Origin: JAOUEE01 sp051011595
GTDB lineage: Bacteria > Actinomycetota > Acidimicrobiia > Acidimicrobiales > SHLQ01
DNA: 32,907 bases
Direction of reading: 5' to 3'
Assembly: GCA_051011595.1 (NCBI GenBank)
Contig: JBPCTQ010000303.1
Coordinates: 1-32,907 of the forward strand
Shown: one piece after another, positions 7,606 through 15,665 of the stretch
Numbering within the stretch: the first letter of the stretch is position 1
Layout of the letters: each line of letters opens with the position of its first letter
Position numbers and translations under genes: made by a program
The notes under the pieces: model-generated
Database searches by the model: none
Seen by the model: the letters and a program-made list of their open reading frames with translations, nothing else
What the model was told of the DNA's origin: nothing

Positions 7606-8126
7606 GGCCGTCGGCGCTCACCCAGAACCTTGGCCGGCACACCTCCCGCGATGCAGTACGGCGCCAGGTCGCTCGTGACCACGGCACCGGCGGCCACCAC
7701 ACAGCCTTCGCCGATGGTGACACCGGCCAGCACGATCACCTTGGCCCCCAGCCACACGTCGTCACCGATCACCACGTCGTGTTCGTCCTTGTCCTGATCC
7801 ATGATCGGTGCGCCGTCGTCGAATCGGTAGTCCGATGTGGTGATGAACACGTCGGGGGCCAGCAGCGCGTGGCGGCCGAGCACGATCCGTGCGGTGTGAT
7901 CACCGGCCCACAGGTGACAGCGGCTCCCGATGTTGGATCCGGCCCCGATCTCGATGCGTTCGGCGTTGGCCAGCGACAGGTTGGGGGCGAGGGCCACTCC
8001 CTCACCGAGCCCGAGCTTCCGGCGCTCGGCCACGTAGCTGTAGTTGTAGTAGTGGACGAGGCGGAACAAGGCGAGGTAGGGCCGCGGGTCGAGCACCGAC
8101 TTCAAGAGGGTGATCAGACGGTTCAT
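7602..8126 (-). CDS. Hexapeptide-repeat acyltransferase (WcaF/CatB-like)
   Basis: A 174-residue left-handed beta-helix acyltransferase, likely adding an acetyl group to a sugar of the polysaccharide. Hexapeptide turns run from IEIGAGSNIG (58-67) through IVLGRHALLAPDVFI to VVIGDDVWLGAKVIVLAGVTIGEG, with the classic end AGGVPAKVLGE (160-170). In many relatives a catalytic His follows the TS/D turn near residue 100; here the segment reads ITTSDYRFDD, with Tyr in that place, so activity or mechanism may differ. The ATG overlaps the flippase stop and its stop overlaps the GT2 start, so all three genes are translationally coupled. Confidence 0.82.
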   Translation of the reverse strand: MNRLITLLKSVLDPRPYLALFRLVHYYNYSYVAERRKLGLGEGVALAPNLSLANAERIEIGAGSNIGSRCHLWAGDHTARIVLGRHALLAPDVFITTSDYRFDDGAPIMDQDKDEHDVVIGDDVWLGAKVIVLAGVTIGEGCVVAAGAVVTSDLAPYCIAGGVPAKVLGERRRP

Positions 8127-9643
8127 GGGGCCTCCTGTCGTACCAGTTTGGGGCCGATCACGGGCAACTTGCCCGCCTGCTCGCGCACCACGGGCTCGAG
8201 CATGAGGAGACTGATGACCACGGTGGCCACACCGACCAGCCCGGCGCCGGCCAGCACCAACAACGTGGGGGCGTCGCCGAGCAACCACACCGCCCCGCCG
8301 GTTGCCAGGAAGGCCAGCACACCACACACCGCAGCCGGTGTCGCCGCTCGGAGGATGTCGGTGGTGCGCAACGCGGTGAGTCGAGCCACCACCGCCGAGT
8401 CGACCAGCACCGCGATGAAGAACACTCCCACCCGGCTCCACGACGTGCCCATGATCTGGTCGGCCACCGACGTGGCCGTTCCCCCCAACCACAAACCGAC
8501 CCCCACGAAGACCACCAGGCTGACGCCGGCGTGGAACCAGGTCAGGGCGGCCAGGGTGTAGGTGCGGCCGATGGACTGGAGGACGGGGGCGCTGAACAGG
8601 GTGAGGGCCTTCATGGCCGTGGCGATCGACAAGACCGTGACCGCCGTCTCGGCATCGGCCCACTTGGTGGCGTCGACCAGATCGATCAACGGACCGGCCA
8701 GTCCCGCCAGCACACCGAGCATCGGTATGCCCACCACCGCCGACAGACGCACCACGTCGATCACCCGCTCGCGAAAACGGATGGGATCGTCCTGGTGTTT
8801 GGCCAGCTCGGGCAGGGTGGCCGACTGCAGGGCCCGCACCGACAGCTCGCTCCACTGATCGGGCAGCCGCTGCCCGAAGCGATAGAGGCCCACGGTCTCG
8901 CGAGGAAAGAAACCACCGATCAACAGAATGTCGATCTGCCAGCGCAGGTAACTGCCGATGCTGGCCAGAACGGTGCCGCTCCAGAAACCGATGAGGTCAC
9001 CGGCCGCGTCACGATCGAAGGCCCACCGTGGGCGCCAGGGGGTGATGAACCACAGCAGCACCAGAGCGACCGCTTCGGTCACCAGTTGCTGGAGCACGAT
9101 GGCCCAGATTCCCGCCCCCAGCGCGGCGGCCACGATGGCCACGATCGATCCCACGACCACCGCCACCGTGGTGCGCAGGGCCAACAACCGGAAGTTGAGC
9201 TGGCGGCGCTGGATTCCTTCGGGCACCACGGCCAGGCCACCGATGACCACCATCAGCGAGAGCGCCTGGAGCACCTCGGTGAGGTCGGGGTCGTCGGTGA
9301 GATCGGCCCAGAGCGGGGCGCTCAGGGCGGTCAACCCGGCCAGCGCCACCGCGGCCACCAACACCATCACGAAGGCGGCCTGCAGGTGCCGATCCTCGAG
9401 CTGTTCGCGCTGGATGATCGCCGCCACCATGCCGTTCTGGACCACCAGCCGCACCAGCAGGGTGAACACCAGGGCGAAGGCCGCGGTGCCGTACACCTCG
9501 GGTCCCAGCACCCGAGCCAGCACCAGGGTGACCACCAGCGACAGCACCACCCGAGTGCCGTCCATCACGTAGGACCAGACGACGGCGCTGCCGAAACTGG
9601 TGTCGCCCCGGTCGGGCGTGGAGGAGGGTGGGGCGTCGGTCAT
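8123..9643 (-). CDS. Polysaccharide flippase (Wzx-like, MOP superfamily)
   Basis: A membrane protein of about 506 residues with roughly 12-14 predicted helices. It would flip lipid-linked repeat units across the inner membrane in a Wzx/Wzy pathway. Family hallmarks include the first helix region VVLSLVVTLVLARVLGPEVYG, and the central GLYRFGQRLPDQWSELSVRALQSATLPELA segment seen in RfbX-type exporters. The start is uncertain: ATG at 9643, 9658 and 9694 are all in frame and none has a clear ribosome-binding site; I took the shortest because it leaves a normal short cytoplasmic lead. It is divergent from the Wzz-like gene; 9644-9869 is presumed shared promoter space, and I found no convincing promoter there, only short GGCGGCA repeats. 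Confidence 0.85.
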   Translation of the reverse strand: MTDAPPSSTPDRGDTSFGSAVVWSYVMDGTRVVLSLVVTLVLARVLGPEVYGTAAFALVFTLLVRLVVQNGMVAAIIQREQLEDRHLQAAFVMVLVAAVALAGLTALSAPLWADLTDDPDLTEVLQALSLMVVIGGLAVVPEGIQRRQLNFRLLALRTTVAVVVGSIVAIVAAALGAGIWAIVLQQLVTEAVALVLLWFITPWRPRWAFDRDAAGDLIGFWSGTVLASIGSYLRWQIDILLIGGFFPRETVGLYRFGQRLPDQWSELSVRALQSATLPELAKHQDDPIRFRERVIDVVRLSAVVGIPMLGVLAGLAGPLIDLVDATKWADAETAVTVLSIATAMKALTLFSAPVLQSIGRTYTLAALTWFHAGVSLVVFVGVGLWLGGTATSVADQIMGTSWSRVGVFFIAVLVDSAVVARLTALRTTDILRAATPAAVCGVLAFLATGGAVWLLGDAPTLLVLAGAGLVGVATVVISLLMLEPVVREQAGKLPVIGPKLVRQEAP

Positions 9644-9869
9644 CGGGGAGAAAGCCATGCTTCCACAGCCCCATCGACCGCGGCTGCCACCCATTGAGCA
9701 TCAGAACGTGATGAAATGGCTCGAAACACTTCTGCTGTTGGGTCAGATTGCTCAGGGGCGGGCAGGCGGCAGGCGGCTAGGATTTCTCAGGGCCCGGTCG
9801 TGCGGGGCCGAAAACAGTCTTGGAACGCCGTTCATCGGCACCACCCATCAAGGCAGGAACGAGCACAAC

Positions 9870-10667
9870 GTGGATCTCTGGGTCACCATTGGTGTACTGA
9901 TCAAACGCTGGTACATCACCTTGCCCTTGCTGGGCCTGGTGGGTTTCGCCGCGGTGCAGATCGGCAACGGCATCGATCCCACCTACTCGGCCACCGCCAC
10001 CGGCCAGGTGTACTGCCCCGATCGGGCCCTCGACCCCAACACCGGACTCGAGGTACCGGCCAACCCGTTCTGTGGTGATCGCACCACGGCCGATCTGGCC
10101 GTGGCCGCCCGGGTCAAGCTCGAGAGCTCGCTCACCCGCCGCGACATCCGCGAGCAGGGTCTGGCCGGCGACTACGTGGTCGACGACACCAGCGCTCCCC
10201 TGCTCGACGTCTACGTCGAACACGGTGATCCCGATGTGGTCATCGAGACCCTCAACGTCACCATGGCGGTGTTCACCGGTTTCGTCGACGACGAACAGCC
10301 CGACGACGTGTTCAAGTTCACGGCCGAGGCCATCGACGTACCCGACCAGCCCGACGGCGTGAGCTCCAGCAAGACCCGTACCCAGATCATCGTGGTGGTG
10401 GCCGGGCTGATCTTCACCACCATCCTCGTCCACATGTTCGACGCAGCCATCACCACCCTCGGTCGCCGCCGAGCCGCGGCTGCCGAGGCTGCCGAGGCTG
10501 CCGACGACGAGGCCGACCCATCGTCTGACGATGCGCCGGTCACACCCCTCACCAGCGCCCGGCGCGACGCCGACGATCCCGAAGAGGACTGGGAAGAATC
10601 CAAGAAACTCTTCGACGACGAGGTCGAGAAACTCACCGGCGGATCATCTGGTCGCTGGGGGCGCTGA
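9870..10667 (+). CDS. Wzz/CpsC-like polysaccharide chain-length regulator (no kinase domain)
   Basis: A 265-residue polysaccharide co-polymerase-like protein with two membrane helices: one near the start (about residues 15-35, RWYITLPLLGLVGFAAVQIG) and one at about 170-190 (TQIIVVVAGLIFTTILVHMF). The segment between them should be periplasmic or extracytoplasmic. The start is GTG 9870, with AGGAAC about 11 bases upstream; the longer open frame has unrelated N-terminal residues. After the second helix comes a cytoplasmic tail of about 75 residues rich in Ala, Asp and Glu, without Walker motifs and without tyrosines, so it is not a BY-kinase. The next gene, 18 bases on, is the polymerase/ligase it would control. 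Confidence 0.72.
   Translation: MDLWVTIGVLIKRWYITLPLLGLVGFAAVQIGNGIDPTYSATATGQVYCPDRALDPNTGLEVPANPFCGDRTTADLAVAARVKLESSLTRRDIREQGLAGDYVVDDTSAPLLDVYVEHGDPDVVIETLNVTMAVFTGFVDDEQPDDVFKFTAEAIDVPDQPDGVSSSKTRTQIIVVVAGLIFTTILVHMFDAAITTLGRRRAAAAEAAEAADDEADPSSDDAPVTPLTSARRDADDPEEDWEESKKLFDDEVEKLTGGSSGRWGR
10479..10505 (+). repeat. Three tandem 9-bp repeats inside the Wzz-like gene
   Basis: GCTGCCGAG occurs at 10479-10487 and 10488-10496, and a third copy, GCTGCCGAC, at 10497-10505. They encode the Ala-Ala-Glu/Asp run of the cytoplasmic tail. Because the unit is a multiple of three, copy-number change by slippage would lengthen or shorten the tail without breaking the frame. Confidence 0.6.
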
Positions 10668-10685
10668 GTTCGCCTCGGCGGTGCC

Positions 10686-12065
10686 ATGACCGCTCCCACC
10701 GCCCTCCGCCACCCCCGATCCGCTCAGACTCGGCTGGTCGGTTGGCGCCCCGACGCGGTGTCGGCGCTCACCCTGTACGTCATCTTGTTGTTCGTGCTGC
10801 CGGCTCGCCTGGTGGTGCCGGCCATGGGTGCGGCCGGTCGCCCGGCCGATCTGTTCGGCCTGGTGTTGTTGGGCTGGTGGATCCTCTCCGGGCTCACTCC
10901 CGGTGGTTTCCCCCGTAAGGCTTCACCGCTCACGGTGGCGCTGTGGGCCCGCTTCGGCATCATCTTGTTGTCGCTGGTGTTCGGTATGAACCGCGAACTG
11001 CTTCCCGGCGAAGCGTTGGCCGCTGACCGATTCGTGTTGTCGACCCTGGGGTTCATGGGTGTGGCCCTGGTGGCCGCCGACGGCATCCGCACCCGAGCCC
11101 AACTCGACAAGCTGCTGCAACGGATGACCTACGCCGGTGGTTTCATCGCCCTGGTGGCGTTGTTCCAGTTCAACTTCAACCTCGATGCCACCCGCCTGTT
11201 CCAGATCCCCGGGCTCGACTTCAACACCGACCAGTACGGCATCCAGCAGCGGTGGGCCTTTCGCCGGGTGGCCGGCACGGCCAACCACGCCATCGAGTTC
11301 GCGGTGGTCACCGGCATGATGTTGCCCCTCGCCATCCACTACGCGATGCATGCCGAGAAGGGCAAGGTCCAACAACGCAAGTGGGCCCTGGTCGCACTCA
11401 TCGCCACCGGGATCCCCTTCTCGGTTTCGCGGGCCGGTGTGCTGGCGGTGACGGTGGCGCTGCTCACCCTGGCCATGGCCTGGCCCACGCGTCGGCGGGT
11501 GAACGGACTGTTCATCTCCATCCTCGGTCTGTGTGCGCTGTTCGTGGTGGTGCCGGGCATCGTCGGCACCATCATCGATCTGTTCCAGCGGGCGGGGAAC
11601 GACAGCTCGATCTCGGCTCGCACCGACGACTACCCGCTCGTGTACGAGTACATCCGGGCCCAGCCATGGCTCGGCCGGGGAGCCGGGACATGGATCGTCG
11701 ATCAGTACTTCACCCTCGACAACGAGATCCTCGGCACGCTGGTCCAGACCGGCTACCTGGGACTCATCACCACCGTGGCCGTGTGGGTCGTCGGGTTCGC
11801 CCTTCCGCGCGATGTCCGCCACCACTCCGACGACGACGAAACCAGGCACCTGGCCCAGGCCATCGCCGCAGTGGTCGTGGTGAGTCTGGTCACCACCGTC
11901 ACGTTCGACTCGTTCGCGTTCCCGATCCACACCGGGTTCTTGATGTTGGCTCTGGGAGCCGGATCGGCGCTGTGGTCGATCGAACGTCGAGAACGGCAGT
12001 CAGCCGCCGACGTGCACCGCGCGGGCATCGAGACGGTCGACCCGGTCGGCAACTCGCCCACCTGA
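10686..12065 (+). CDS. O-antigen ligase/polymerase family membrane protein (WaaL/Wzy-like)
   Basis: A 459-residue integral membrane protein with about 11-12 helices, matching the Wzy_C (O-antigen ligase) family. The diagnostic part is near the C-terminus: SVSRAGVLAVTVALL, then a large outside loop with ISARTDDYPLVYEYIRAQPWLGRGAGTW and a TLDNEILGTLVQTGYLG segment. It would either polymerise lipid-linked repeats or ligate the finished glycan; sequence alone does not decide. It is preceded by the Wzz-like gene (18 bases), consistent with a polymerase. Its last 66 bases overlap the convergent glycosyltransferase gene. Confidence 0.85.
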   Translation: MTAPTALRHPRSAQTRLVGWRPDAVSALTLYVILLFVLPARLVVPAMGAAGRPADLFGLVLLGWWILSGLTPGGFPRKASPLTVALWARFGIILLSLVFGMNRELLPGEALAADRFVLSTLGFMGVALVAADGIRTRAQLDKLLQRMTYAGGFIALVALFQFNFNLDATRLFQIPGLDFNTDQYGIQQRWAFRRVAGTANHAIEFAVVTGMMLPLAIHYAMHAEKGKVQQRKWALVALIATGIPFSVSRAGVLAVTVALLTLAMAWPTRRRVNGLFISILGLCALFVVVPGIVGTIIDLFQRAGNDSSISARTDDYPLVYEYIRAQPWLGRGAGTWIVDQYFTLDNEILGTLVQTGYLGLITTVAVWVVGFALPRDVRHHSDDDETRHLAQAIAAVVVVSLVTTVTFDSFAFPIHTGFLMLALGAGSALWSIERRERQSAADVHRAGIETVDPVGNSPT

Positions 12066-13130
12066 GGGCACACCCACCGCATCGAGCATGGTTCGCCAGC
12101 GGTGGATGTGGTCGTGGCGACGAAGGCCGTTGACCACGTTGGCCAGGCGGGCTGAGGCCACACGATCGGGCTCGGCCGCGAGGGAGTCGACGAACGCCCC
12201 CATCTCCGGGTCGTCGAAGGGTGCATCGATCACCGCGTCGGGCCAGTCGAACAGGTCGTGCACCGGCGGAATCGGCGGGTGCTCACCCACCATCAGGGCC
12301 CCGGCGGCCGATGCTTCGAAATACCGGAAGGCCAACTCGACCTGACCGCCCGTCTCCCCGGGGCGGGCACCGATACCCCGGTTGGTGATGGCCACGTTGG
12401 TGGCCCGCAGCAGCCGGCCCAACAGCTCACGATGCTCGACCACACTCTTGAACGGGCCGGGCGTGAAGGTGTCGTGGTAGTAGAAACGATCGTTGGTGGT
12501 GGCCCACGCACACAGCGCGTCGTGGGTGACCGAACTGCGGCGTCCGATGTTGCAGACGTCGATCCACCGCTCGGTGTCGAGGGTGTGGGGTGCGAAGCGC
12601 AGGGCATCGACCCCGTACGGGAGGTAGCTCACCGGGGTGGACAGCCGGGCGGCCAGGGGCTCGACGGTGTCCCACGCACCCACGAAGACATGGTCGAACT
12701 GATCGAGCAGCGTTTGGTGGCCACGCCACGCATCGAGCTCGACCGCCCACATCTCTTCGATGAAACAGACCGCACGGGTCGACCGGGATCGCCATCCCCG
12801 CACTGAGTCGAGGGTGACCACGTCGGAGGGCAACTGCATCACCGCCACGGCCACGTCGTACTCGCCGGCGGGGTGCACAGGAGTGAGCGGTACCGGCAGA
12901 CGAGCCGCCGCCCGAGACCGTTTGTTGAGCCGGTTGAGCAACACCTCCGGTGGCCGACCCAGCTTGGTGCGGCTCAGGGTGGCCCACTCGGCCCGACTGT
13001 GATCGACGATGACGTCTTCGAACTCGTATCCGACACACCGCGACACCTGAGGCCGCATGCCGCGTTGGGTGATCACCAGCACCGAGGGTTCGGTGGCGTC
13101 AGCCCCGTCGTCGTTCGACACCGTCGTCAC
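12000..13130 (-). CDS. Glycosyltransferase, CgeB/YkvP-like (GT-B)
   Basis: A protein of about 376 residues with a GT-B-like layout. The N-terminal half is poorly conserved. The C-terminal half contains NIGRRSS (about 194-200), then ARPGETGGQVELAFRYFEASAAGALMVGEH, the arrangement of the CgeB-like Glyco_trans_1_2 domain with an acidic residue of the nucleotide-sugar site in RYFEASAAG. Donor and acceptor are unknown. The start is GTG 13130; another GTG three codons in is possible, and no strong ribosome-binding site is seen. It follows wecA by 37 bases, so it is probably transcribed from the glyA-wecA unit. Its 3' end overlaps the convergent O-antigen ligase gene by 66 bases. Confidence 0.72.
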   Translation of the reverse strand: MTTVSNDDGADATEPSVLVITQRGMRPQVSRCVGYEFEDVIVDHSRAEWATLSRTKLGRPPEVLLNRLNKRSRAAARLPVPLTPVHPAGEYDVAVAVMQLPSDVVTLDSVRGWRSRSTRAVCFIEEMWAVELDAWRGHQTLLDQFDHVFVGAWDTVEPLAARLSTPVSYLPYGVDALRFAPHTLDTERWIDVCNIGRRSSVTHDALCAWATTNDRFYYHDTFTPGPFKSVVEHRELLGRLLRATNVAITNRGIGARPGETGGQVELAFRYFEASAAGALMVGEHPPIPPVHDLFDWPDAVIDAPFDDPEMGAFVDSLAAEPDRVASARLANVVNGLRRHDHIHRWRTMLDAVGVPSGGRVADRVDRLDARAVHVGG

Positions 13131-13167
13131 GGTGTCCGATCGGCATCTCGGCCGGTGAGCTGAAGTC

Positions 13168-14325
13168 TCACCGTGTTGTCTGGTCGACGTCGGACTCGGA
13201 CCGGCGGGAGCGGAACAGGTCGCTCCACCGCTCGCCCCGCAGCCCGGGGTGGAACACGGTGTAGAGCACCAGCATCAGTCCGGCGATCCCGAAGGGCACG
13301 ACCGCATCACCCGATCCCGTGTACGTGGGGTACAACACGAACCCGCACAACAGCAGGGTCCATGCCCACATGATGAGCACGCTGCGGCGATGGCCGTGGC
13401 CCAATCGCATGAGCCGATGGTGCAGGTGCTCCTTGTCGGCCGCCACCGGGCTGCGGCGCCGACTGGCCCGCCGCACCACGGCGAAGGCCGTGTCGATGAT
13501 GGGCACGGCCAAGATGATGAGCGGAATGAAGATGGGGGCGAAGAAGAAGAACGCCTGACCACTGAACGGTTCAGATGTCCGGCCCCCGACGGCCATGGTG
13601 GAAGCCGCCATCAGCAGCCCCAACAGCAGGGCCCCGCCGTCGCCCATGAAGATGCGAGCAGGATGGAAGTTGTGGGGTAGGAACCCCACGCAGATGCCCA
13701 GCGTGACGGCCGCGATGAGCGCCCCGGGGTTGGACGCCGACAAAACGTCGGCGTCACCGAGCCGGATGGCGTAGAGGAAGAACGTGCCGGCGGCGATGGC
13801 CACGATGCCGGCGGCCAGACCGTCGAGACCGTCGATGAAGTTGATGGCGTTGGCCATCAACAGCACCCACACCACGGTGAGCAGGGCCGACCAGTCCGGC
13901 GACAACAGGAACAGGTCGAGGAAGGGCACCCGGAACACCAACAGACCCACGCCGGCGAAGGACAAGATGCTGCCGGCCAACACCATGCCTGCCGTCTTGG
14001 CCGGCGCCGAGATCTCGCGGAGGTCGTCGATGAACCCCACGGTGAAGATCACCAGGGCGGCGATGACCACTCCCAGGATCTCGCTGCCCGACGCGAAGAC
14101 CGGATCGAACTCGTCCATGGTGGCCGCCACACCGATGGCGATGAGGAATCCCAACAACATGGCGGCCCCACCGATGGTGGCGGTGGGTCGAGCGTGGACC
14201 TTGCGTTCGTCGGGTTCGGCCACGGCCCCCTCGCGCTCGGCGAGCATGCGGACCAACGGGGTCACCGCCACCGTCACCAGTCCGGCGACGGCGAACACGA
14301 TGGCGTAGGCGGTGATGGCGGGCAT
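13168..14325 (-). CDS. wecA: Undecaprenyl-phosphate glycosyl-1-phosphate transferase (WecA/TagO/Rfe-like)
   Basis: A 385-residue polytopic membrane enzyme that transfers a sugar-1-phosphate, usually N-acetylglucosamine, to the lipid carrier, starting polysaccharide or cell-wall polymer synthesis. Motifs are FIDDLREI with the Asp pair (D100-D101), NAINFIDGLDGLAAGI (159-174), FMGDGGALLLG (226-236) and the histidine-rich DKEHLHHRLMRLGHGHR loop (297-313) typical of WecA rather than MraY. The ATG at 14325 is one base after the glyA stop; the longer in-frame version reads into glyA and is rejected. The glyA-wecA pairing upstream of atp genes is standard in actinobacteria; here it may also feed the adjacent polysaccharide genes. 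Confidence 0.92.
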   Translation of the reverse strand: MPAITAYAIVFAVAGLVTVAVTPLVRMLAEREGAVAEPDERKVHARPTATIGGAAMLLGFLIAIGVAATMDEFDPVFASGSEILGVVIAALVIFTVGFIDDLREISAPAKTAGMVLAGSILSFAGVGLLVFRVPFLDLFLLSPDWSALLTVVWVLLMANAINFIDGLDGLAAGIVAIAAGTFFLYAIRLGDADVLSASNPGALIAAVTLGICVGFLPHNFHPARIFMGDGGALLLGLLMAASTMAVGGRTSEPFSGQAFFFFAPIFIPLIILAVPIIDTAFAVVRRASRRRSPVAADKEHLHHRLMRLGHGHRRSVLIMWAWTLLLCGFVLYPTYTGSGDAVVPFGIAGLMLVLYTVFHPGLRGERWSDLFRSRRSESDVDQTTR

Positions 14326-14326
14326 G

Positions 14327-15571
14327 TCAGTCGGGGTAGGGCGTGAACCTCGAACACAGGGCCGCCACCCGGTCGCGAACATCGGCCAGCACGGCAGGGT
14401 CGTCGCGGCCTTTCAAGGCCTGGGCGATGAACCCGGCGATGGGGGCCATCTCGGCCGCGGTCATGCCCTGGGTGGTCACCGCCGGGGTGCCGATGCGTAC
14501 CCCGCTGGTGACGAACGGTGACCGGGGATCATCGGGCACCGTGTTCTTGTTGAGAGTGATGCCGGCCTCGTCGAGGGCGTGTTGGGCCACCTTGCCGGTG
14601 AGCTCGTCGTCGAAGGTGCGGAGGTCGACCAGCAACAGGTGATTGTCGGAACCGCCCGACACCAGACGAAAACCCTCGGCCGCCAACGCGTCGGCCAGCG
14701 CTTGGGCGTTGGTGACAATCTGGGCTGCGTAATCGCGGAAGGCCGGTTCGGCGGCCTCTCCGAACGCCACCGCCTTGGCCGCGATGGCGTGTTCGAGCGG
14801 TCCCCCCTGGAGCCCAGGGAAGATGGCCTTGTCGATGGCTGCGGCGTGCTCGGCGGTGCTCAGGATGCAGCCGCCGCGGGGGCCGCGCAGGGTCTTGTGG
14901 GTGGTGAAGGTGACGATGTCGGCCATCGGAACAGGATTGGGGTGCGCCCCACCGGCGATGAGCCCGGCAATGTGAGCGGCATCGAACATGAAGAGGGCAC
15001 CGACCTCGTCGGCGATGGCCCGGATGGGTTCGGGATCGATGACCCGGGGGTAGGCGGTGGCACCGGCCACGATGAGTTTGGGTCGGTGCTGCAACGCCAG
15101 ATCGCGCATCTGGTCGAAGTCGATGCGTTCGTCGCTCTCGGTGAGCCCGTACCCGACGAAGTCGTACAACCGGCCGCTGAAGTTGACCGGCGAGCCGTGG
15201 GTGAGGTGTCCCCCGTGGTCGAGGCTCATGCCGAGCACGGTGTCACCCGCCTCGAGCAGGGCCAGGTACACCCCCATGTTGGCGTTGGCGCCGGAATGGG
15301 GCTGCACGTTGGCGTGGTCGGCGCCGAACAGCGCCTTGGCCCGTTCGCGGGCGATGTCCTCGATGTCGTCGACGACCATGTTGCCGCCGTAGTAGCGCTT
15401 GCCCGGATATCCCTCGGAGTACTTGTTGGTGAGCACCGATCCGGTGGCTTCCATGACCGCCGGAGACGTGAAGTTCTCTGACGCGATCAGCTGGAGACCG
15501 GTGTTCTGACGGGCGACTTCGCGACTGATGAGCCCGAACACCTCGGTGTCGCGCTCGGTGGACCAGGGCAC
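14327..15571 (-). CDS. glyA: Serine hydroxymethyltransferase
   Basis: A PLP enzyme that converts serine and tetrahydrofolate to glycine and 5,10-methylene-THF in the cytoplasm; 414 residues, a normal length. Visible landmarks are LIASENFTS (28-36), NKYSEGYPGKRYYGGN (49-64), the PLP-ring Asp/His region FMFDAAHIAGL (194-204) and the Schiff-base lysine K226 in TFTTHKTLRGPRGG. The start is GTG 15571 with a near-perfect TAGGAGG ribosome-binding site 4-5 bases upstream, which fixes the start. It heads a minus-strand group with wecA and a glycosyltransferase and is divergent from the ABC-F gene. Confidence 0.97.
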   Translation of the reverse strand: MPWSTERDTEVFGLISREVARQNTGLQLIASENFTSPAVMEATGSVLTNKYSEGYPGKRYYGGNMVVDDIEDIARERAKALFGADHANVQPHSGANANMGVYLALLEAGDTVLGMSLDHGGHLTHGSPVNFSGRLYDFVGYGLTESDERIDFDQMRDLALQHRPKLIVAGATAYPRVIDPEPIRAIADEVGALFMFDAAHIAGLIAGGAHPNPVPMADIVTFTTHKTLRGPRGGCILSTAEHAAAIDKAIFPGLQGGPLEHAIAAKAVAFGEAAEPAFRDYAAQIVTNAQALADALAAEGFRLVSGGSDNHLLLVDLRTFDDELTGKVAQHALDEAGITLNKNTVPDDPRSPFVTSGVRIGTPAVTTQGMTAAEMAPIAGFIAQALKGRDDPAVLADVRDRVAALCSRFTPYPD

Positions 15572-15665
15572 GGGGCCTCCTAGAGGAACGAATCGCAGCG
15601 ATCAGTGACGCGGCGACCACGGTAGCGCCGGCCCACCACAGACTGGTGCCGATACCCTGCCCCGG

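Noticed and set aside
8531..9697. 388-residue open frame on the plus strand opposite the flippase
   Set aside because: His/Gln-rich mirror of a membrane protein; no motif.
9760..9780. GGCGGCA short repeats as an iteron or CRISPR-like array
   Set aside because: Only about three imperfect 7-base units with no spacers; compatible with chance in GC-rich DNA.
9754..9783. TTGCTC and TAGGAT as a promoter for the Wzz-like gene
   Set aside because: Spacing is 24 bases, too long for a sigma-70-type promoter.
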